DNA from: Azoarcus sp.
GTDB lineage: Bacteria > Pseudomonadota > Gammaproteobacteria > Burkholderiales > Rhodocyclaceae
Assembly (NCBI GenBank): GCA_031259795.1
Contig: JAIRLA010000202.1
Span: 1 to 8,442, forward strand
Direction of reading: 5' to 3'
DNA: 8,442 nt
Part shown: one piece after another, positions 5,218 to 8,442 of the stretch
Numbering within the stretch: position 1 is the first letter of the stretch
Layout: each line of letters starts with the position of its first letter
The notes under the pieces: generated by a model
What the model was told of the DNA's origin: nothing
The model's database searches: none
The model's input: only the letters and a program-made list of their open reading frames with translations
Program-made: the position numbers and the translations under genes

Positions 5218-6000
5218 ATGGTACGCATCATCACCGCAAATCTCAACGGTATCCGCTCGGCCAGCAGCAAAGGATTCCTCGCATGGCTCGCCAGCGCCGG
5301 CGCCGACATCGCCTGCATACAGGAAATCAAGGCGCAGGCCGCCGATCTCACGCCCGCCATGCGCCAGCCCGCCGGACTGGAAAGTTGGTTCCACCATGCC
5401 GACAAGAAAGGCTACAGCGGCGTGGGCATCTACAGCCGCCGCCCGCCCTCGCGCATCACCGCGGGATTGGGCCTGCCCGACATCGACAGCGAAGGACGCT
5501 GCCTGCGGCTGGAGTTCGACGCCTTCACGGTCATCTCACTCTACCTGCCCTCGGGCTCCAGCTCTCCCGAACGCCAGGCCGCCAAATTCAGCTTCATGGA
5601 ACGCTTCCTGCCCCGCCTCGCCGAACTCGCCGCCAGCGGACGCGAAATCGTGATCTGCGGCGACTGGAACATCGCCCACCGTGAAATCGACCTCAAGAAC
5701 TGGAAAAGCAACCAGAAGAACTCCGGCTTCCTGCCTGAAGAGCGCGCCTGGCTCGACCGCGTGTTCAACGAACTTGGCTGGGTCGACGTCTACCGCCGCC
5801 TTTATCCCGACGCGGGCGAAGAGGGCTACACCTGGTGGTCGAACCGGGGTCAGGCGCGGGCAAAAAACGTAGGCTGGCGCATCGACTACCAGATCGCCAC
5901 CCCCGGCATCGCCGCCCGCGCATACCGGGCCGCTGTATACAAGGAGCAGCGCTTCTCGGATCACGCGCCGCTGATCGTCGATTACGACATGGAGCCTTGA
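5218..6000 (+). CDS. xth: Exodeoxyribonuclease III / AP endonuclease
   Basis: A 260-residue enzyme of the exonuclease-endonuclease-phosphatase fold that cuts DNA 5' to abasic sites and degrades one strand 3' to 5' in base excision repair. Catalytic residues align with E. coli XthA: Asn8 in ANLNG, metal-binding Glu36 in IQEIKA, Tyr109 in SLYLPSG, Asp149 and Asn151 in GDWNIAH, Asp223 in WRIDYQIA, and the Asp248-His249 pair in FSDHAPL. Length is typical. The ATG at 5218 starts MVRIITANLNGIR as in homologues; an in-frame ATG at 5209 adds three residues. It is transcribed divergently from pyrE. There is no Shine-Dalgarno before either ATG. The downstream neighbour is on the opposite strand, so it is probably monocistronic. 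Confidence 0.95.
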   Translation: MVRIITANLNGIRSASSKGFLAWLASAGADIACIQEIKAQAADLTPAMRQPAGLESWFHHADKKGYSGVGIYSRRPPSRITAGLGLPDIDSEGRCLRLEFDAFTVISLYLPSGSSSPERQAAKFSFMERFLPRLAELAASGREIVICGDWNIAHREIDLKNWKSNQKNSGFLPEERAWLDRVFNELGWVDVYRRLYPDAGEEGYTWWSNRGQARAKNVGWRIDYQIATPGIAARAYRAAVYKEQRFSDHAPLIVDYDMEP

Positions 6001-6001
6001 A

Positions 6002-6058
6002 TCAGAGGGCGGGGATCGGGGATCGGATTTGGAATCCATTCCAATAGGCCCGCCCTGA
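6002..6058. repeat. Nested inverted repeats after xth
   Basis: AGGGCGGG at 6006-6013 pairs with CCCGCCCT at 6049-6056. Inside lies TTGGAATCCATTCCAA at 6029-6044, two 7-bp arms with a two-base centre. A tandem GGGGATC GGGGATC occupies 6011-6024. Together they can fold into a stem with an inner hairpin just after the xth stop. With no T-run it is not a canonical terminator but could protect mRNA ends of the convergent genes. Confidence 0.5.
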
Positions 6059-6067
6059 ACCGCCGCA

Positions 6068-6102
6068 TGGATTGCCGCGTCGATGCGCGCCTCGCAATGA
6101 CG
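6068..6102. repeat. REP-type dispersed repeat (CGTCATTGCGAGG family)
   Basis: The minus-strand sequence starts CGTCATTGCGAGGCGCG and ends CGCGGCAATCCA. This matches the layout of a short intergenic element seen in many bacterial genomes (CGTCATTGCGAGG, an imperfect GC-rich palindrome, then GGCAATCC or AGCAATCC). It lies between two convergent genes, a usual place for such elements. The match is from memory; copy number in this genome cannot be judged from one window. Confidence 0.6.
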
Positions 6103-6123
6103 AGTTCTGCCAATGGACTCCCT

Positions 6124-6141
6124 TCTCCCGCAAGCGGGAGA
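6124..6141. repeat. Strong CTCCCG hairpin in the convergent gap
   Basis: TCTCCCG, the loop CAAG, then CGGGAGA: a perfect 7-bp stem with a tetraloop, placed between the convergent xth and aminotransferase genes. No T-run follows on either strand, so it may act as a bidirectional mRNA 3'-end barrier or be part of the REP-like cluster. The CTCTCCCGC/GCGGGAGAG motif is itself a common intergenic repeat in beta- and gammaproteobacteria. Confidence 0.5.
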
Positions 6142-6181
6142 GAGAACGGCAGGCGGCTGTGATTGAGGGATGGTCATCCGG

Positions 6182-6210
6182 CGGCGCTACGCGCCGTGGC
6201 AATCCATGCT
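6182..6210. repeat. Possible REP-like half-element overlapping the lyase stop codon
   Basis: CGGCGC and GCGCCG at 6182-6187 and 6191-6196 form a 6-bp hairpin whose loop includes the TAG stop. The neighbouring GGCAATCCAT at 6198-6207 is the same decamer as the end of the REP-like element at 6068-6102, in the opposite orientation. The identity is short, so common origin is uncertain. Confidence 0.35.
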
Positions 6211-7344
6211 CCTGATTCCTGACGCCATGCGCGCCAGCGCTTCGTCCAGCGTCGAGCGCGCGCAGCCGAAGTTGAGACGCACGAAGCCGGGCAGGCCGAA
6301 GGCGCGACCGTCCGAGAGGCCGACGCCGGCGGCCTCGAAGAACGCCGCCGGGTCTTCGAGGCCGGCGGCGCGGCAGTCGATCCAGGCGAGATAGGTCGCC
6401 TCCGGCGCGCTCATCGACAGTCCCGGCATGGCCGCCACCGCTTCCGCGACCCGGTCGCGGTTGCCGCGCAGGTGGGCAATGAGCGCGCGCCGCCACGGTT
6501 CGCCGTCGCGGTACGCGGCTTCGGCGGCGACCAGGCCGAGCACGTTGATTTCGGGCACGATACCGCGCGCGACGTGACGGAAGCGCGCCCGCAGGGCCGC
6601 GTCCGGGATGATGGCGATGGCGCAGTAAAGCGCCGGGATGTTCCAGGTCTTGGACGGGGCCAGCAAAGTGATCGTGCGGCGCGCGATCTCCGGGGCGAGC
6701 GAAGCGATCGGACGATGCGCCTTGTCCGGATCGAGCACCAGTCCGCAGTGGATTTCATCGCTGCAAATCACCAGGTCGCGCTCTTCGGCGAGCGCGGCGA
6801 TCCAGAGCAGCTCGTCCCGGTCGAAGACCCGGCCCACCGGGTTGTGGGGATTGCACAGCATGAACAGCCGGGTGCGCGGGCCGATGGCCGCCTTGGTCGC
6901 GGCGCGATCCCATTGCCAATGCCCGTCCGCGCGGATCAGCGGCGCTGGCGCGAGACGGCGTCCGTTGTTGCCCGGCGCGGCCAGGAAAGGCGGGTAGATC
7001 GGCGTAGCGGTAAACACCTCGTCGCCTTCCGCGCCGACCGCGCGGCACGCAAGATTGAAAGCGCTGACGACGCCGGGCAGCCATACCAGCCAGCCGGGGT
7101 CTATCGCCCAGCCGTGATCGCGGGCAAGGCTGTGCACGACCGCCTCCACGAGCGCTGGCCATGGGTGGGCGTAGCCGAAAACGCCATGCGCGATACGCGC
7201 GGCGAGCGCCTCCAGCACCGGCGGCGGCGCGGCGAAATCCATGTCGGCCACCCAGAGCGGCAGTACATCACGGCCGCTATAACGGCCCCATTTCTCGCCG
7301 GGGACGGCGCGCCGGTCAGGCGTTTGGTTGAAATCGAAATCCAT
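6187..7344 (-). CDS. patB: PatB/MalY-type PLP-dependent C-S lyase (cystathionine beta-lyase family aminotransferase)
   Basis: A 385-residue fold-type I PLP enzyme, the size of B. subtilis PatB (387) and E. coli MalY (390). Members cleave the C-S bond of cystathionine or cysteine conjugates, giving pyruvate, ammonia and a thiol (EC 4.4.1.13), in the cytoplasm. Signatures: PLWVADMDF (29-37), FGYAHP (56-61), Tyr117 in IYPPF, CNPHNPVGR (164-172), Asp196 in CSDEIHC contacting the pyridine nitrogen, PLP lysine Lys232 in APSKTWN, and substrate-carboxylate Arg356 in VRLNFG. The ATG at 7344 gives the family N-terminus MDFDFNQ and has GAGAG 7 nt upstream; longer in-frame starts up to 7470 run through the promoter and start of the divergent gene. 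The last residues (MDCHGA) may be encoded by part of a REP-like repeat. MalY of E. coli also binds the regulator MalT; nothing here indicates that role. Confidence 0.9.
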   Translation of the reverse strand: MDFDFNQTPDRRAVPGEKWGRYSGRDVLPLWVADMDFAAPPPVLEALAARIAHGVFGYAHPWPALVEAVVHSLARDHGWAIDPGWLVWLPGVVSAFNLACRAVGAEGDEVFTATPIYPPFLAAPGNNGRRLAPAPLIRADGHWQWDRAATKAAIGPRTRLFMLCNPHNPVGRVFDRDELLWIAALAEERDLVICSDEIHCGLVLDPDKAHRPIASLAPEIARRTITLLAPSKTWNIPALYCAIAIIPDAALRARFRHVARGIVPEINVLGLVAAEAAYRDGEPWRRALIAHLRGNRDRVAEAVAAMPGLSMSAPEATYLAWIDCRAAGLEDPAAFFEAAGVGLSDGRAFGLPGFVRLNFGCARSTLDEALARMASGIRSMDCHGA

Positions 7345-7354
7345 TTCGATGCTC

Positions 7355-7389
7355 TCACAGGTAATGACAAGGCATGGCGTGACCTGTGA
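7355..7389. promoter_or_regulatory. Candidate operator in the divergent promoter region
   Basis: TCACAGGT at 7355-7362 and ACCTGTGA at 7382-7389 are perfect 8-bp inverted repeats with a 19-bp spacer, so their centres lie 27 bp apart, between two and three helical turns. The site starts 11 bp before the lyase ATG and ends just before the -35 position of the divergent gene. A second inverted pair, ATGACAA at 7364-7370 and TTGTCAT at 7407-7413, interleaves with it. No regulator gene is adjacent. Confidence 0.4.
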
Positions 7390-7393
7390 CACG

Positions 7394-7422
7394 ATTCCTT
7401 GCCGGGTTGTCATGGGTATAAT
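7394..7422 (+). promoter_or_regulatory. Probable promoter of the MBL-fold gene
   Basis: A perfect TATAAT at 7417-7422 lies 35 bp before the ATG. At 16-17 nt spacing the -35 is weak (TTCCTT around 7395-7400), which suits a promoter needing an activator. Transcription would start near 7429, giving a leader of about 28 nt that still contains the ribosome binding site. Confidence 0.55.
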
Positions 7423-7442
7423 CGCGCAAGAATAAAGCGGGA

Positions 7443-7448
7443 GGGAGG
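7443..7448 (+). promoter_or_regulatory. Strong ribosome binding site of the MBL-fold gene
   Basis: GGGAGG within a purine-only run (GGGAGGGAGGGGGA) ends 8 nt before the ATG at 7457 and fixes that start. Confidence 0.75.
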
Positions 7449-7456
7449 GGGACGGC

Positions 7457-8437
7457 ATGTCGAACATCATCTGCCATCCTGATGGTATTCATACGGTCGA
7501 TTCGGGCTTTGGCGGGCGGCCCGGGCGGTCCGCGGTTCATCTCGTCGTCGACCATGGCCGCGTAGCGGTGATCGACACCGCCAACAACGCCTCGGTACCG
7601 CATATTCTCACCGTTCTTGCCCGCATGGGCATCCGGCCCGACATGGTCGACTGGGTGATTCTCACCCATTTGCACCTCGATCACGCTGGCGGCGCGGGCA
7701 GCCTGATGTGCGCCCTGCCCGACGCCCGGCTGGTCATCCATCCGCGCGGCGCGCGCCACATGGCGAATCCGGCCCGGCTGTGGGAGGAAGCCGTTTCCCT
7801 TTACGGCGCGGAGCAGACTTTCCGATTGTATGGCCGGCTGACGCCGGTTGACGAGCGCCGCATCATTCCTTCCCGCGACGGCATGGAATTGCCCTTGGGC
7901 GAGCGGACGCTGCGCGTGCTCGATGCGCCCGGCCACGCCCCTCATCACATCGTTGTGTGGGATGAACGCGCGCGCGCGTTCTTCACTGGCGACGCTTTCG
8001 GCGTGTCGTACCGTGAACTCGATGTCGGCGGGCGCGCCTTCGTATTCCCGGCGATCTCGCCCGAGCGATTCGATCCCGACGACATGATCGGCGCCATCGA
8101 CCGCATGCTCGCCCACGAACCGGAAGCGATGTACCTTTCCCGTTACGGCAGGGTGACGGGCATCGAACGCCTGGCCGCCGACCTGTTTCGCCTGATCCAC
8201 GCCCAAGTGGCGATAGCGCGCGTGGCGCGCGGCGATGGCGTCGTGCGTCACGTCGAAATCCTCGCCGGTCTCGAACAACTCGTGCGCGAAGAATGCGCGC
8301 GCCAGCGCTGGGCGCTCGATGAGGAAGACTCGCTCGACCTGCTGCGAACCGGCCTCGGCATCAACGCCCAGGGACTGGGCATGTGGCTCGACCGCATCCG
8401 GGAAGAGGAAGAAGAAAAAGAAATGGCGGTCGCTTGA
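7457..8437 (+). CDS. Metallo-beta-lactamase-fold hydrolase of unknown substrate
   Basis: A 326-residue cytoplasmic protein (no signal peptide). The MBL-fold domain covers about residues 10-235: HLHLDH (His71, His73, Asp75, His76), His160 in APGHAPHH, and Asp179 in FTGDAFG are metal ligands. The sixth position, usually a His after a strand (pattern T/S-H-F/Y-G), reads LSRYG with Arg229 here. Residues 236-315 form a helical C-terminal domain (RLAADLFRLIHAQVAIARVA and a segment ending LGMWLDRI), found in a proteobacterial subgroup of MBL hydrolases with no assigned substrate. The last residues are a Glu/Lys-rich tail. It is transcribed divergently from the C-S lyase, which could mean shared control; a role in thiol or thioester hydrolysis (glyoxalase II-like) would be speculation. 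Its own promoter and a strong Shine-Dalgarno are visible. Confidence 0.88.
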   Translation: MSNIICHPDGIHTVDSGFGGRPGRSAVHLVVDHGRVAVIDTANNASVPHILTVLARMGIRPDMVDWVILTHLHLDHAGGAGSLMCALPDARLVIHPRGARHMANPARLWEEAVSLYGAEQTFRLYGRLTPVDERRIIPSRDGMELPLGERTLRVLDAPGHAPHHIVVWDERARAFFTGDAFGVSYRELDVGGRAFVFPAISPERFDPDDMIGAIDRMLAHEPEAMYLSRYGRVTGIERLAADLFRLIHAQVAIARVARGDGVVRHVEILAGLEQLVREECARQRWALDEEDSLDLLRTGLGINAQGLGMWLDRIREEEEEKEMAVA

Positions 8438-8442
8438 CAGGG

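Noticed and set aside
5146..5397. N-terminal extension of pyrE to an upstream start
   Set aside because: It would add over 80 residues not found in PyrE proteins and would overlap the xth coding region; the GTG at 5145 has a well-placed GGAG.
7355..8278. 307-codon open frame on the minus strand opposite the MBL-fold gene
   Set aside because: It is antisense to a gene with clear metal-binding motifs and a strong ribosome binding site; its own composition is Arg/His/Asp-rich without any recognisable domain.

Overview
The window is GC-rich, densely coded bacterial chromosome. The gene families (SmpB, PyrE, exonuclease III, proteobacterial-type sirtuin, DUF4124-like periplasmic protein, lipoproteins with a classical lipobox) suggest a Gram-negative proteobacterium. 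A betaproteobacterium is my best guess from the protein style and the divergent pyrE/xth pair; this is inference, not a database match. I see no phage, CRISPR, insertion sequence, tRNA or rRNA.

Layout. (1) Bases 1-82 hold the last 26 codons of smpB (+). (2) Bases 83-569 are a gene-poor gap between convergent units, with a hairpin after smpB and a likely intrinsic terminator for the opposing operon. (3) Bases 570-5145 are a minus-strand run of six genes, read right to left: pyrE, a secreted coiled-coil protein, a sirtuin, a TMEM165/GDT1-type (UPF0016) transporter, and a tandem pair of alpha/beta-hydrolase lipoproteins. The first three overlap end to start, the transporter follows after 18 nt, and the last two genes abut (TGA directly followed by ATG). 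A 140-nt AT-rich gap with a perfect 16-bp palindrome separates the transporter from the hydrolase pair, which may therefore have its own promoter. (4) Bases 5146-5217 are the short divergent control region between pyrE and xth; xth runs to 6000 (+). (5) Bases 6001-6186 are packed with inverted repeats, including one resembling the dispersed REP-type element that reads CGTCATTGCGAGG on its other strand. (6) A PatB/MalY-type C-S lyase (-) and a metallo-beta-lactamase-fold hydrolase (+) are transcribed divergently from a 112-bp region with a perfect TATAAT and an 8-bp inverted repeat with a 19-bp spacer.

Most genes are ordinary housekeeping or accessory metabolism. The most notable point is the tandem lipoprotein hydrolase pair: the downstream copy keeps a full Ser-Asp-His triad, while the upstream copy has Gly in place of the nucleophilic Ser and has also lost the HGNGG oxyanion-type loop. 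That is an active enzyme next to an apparent pseudoenzyme paralogue, both predicted to be membrane-anchored. A second point is an Arg where I expect the last metal-ligand His in the MBL-fold protein. I see no clear evidence of a wholly new multi-gene system.
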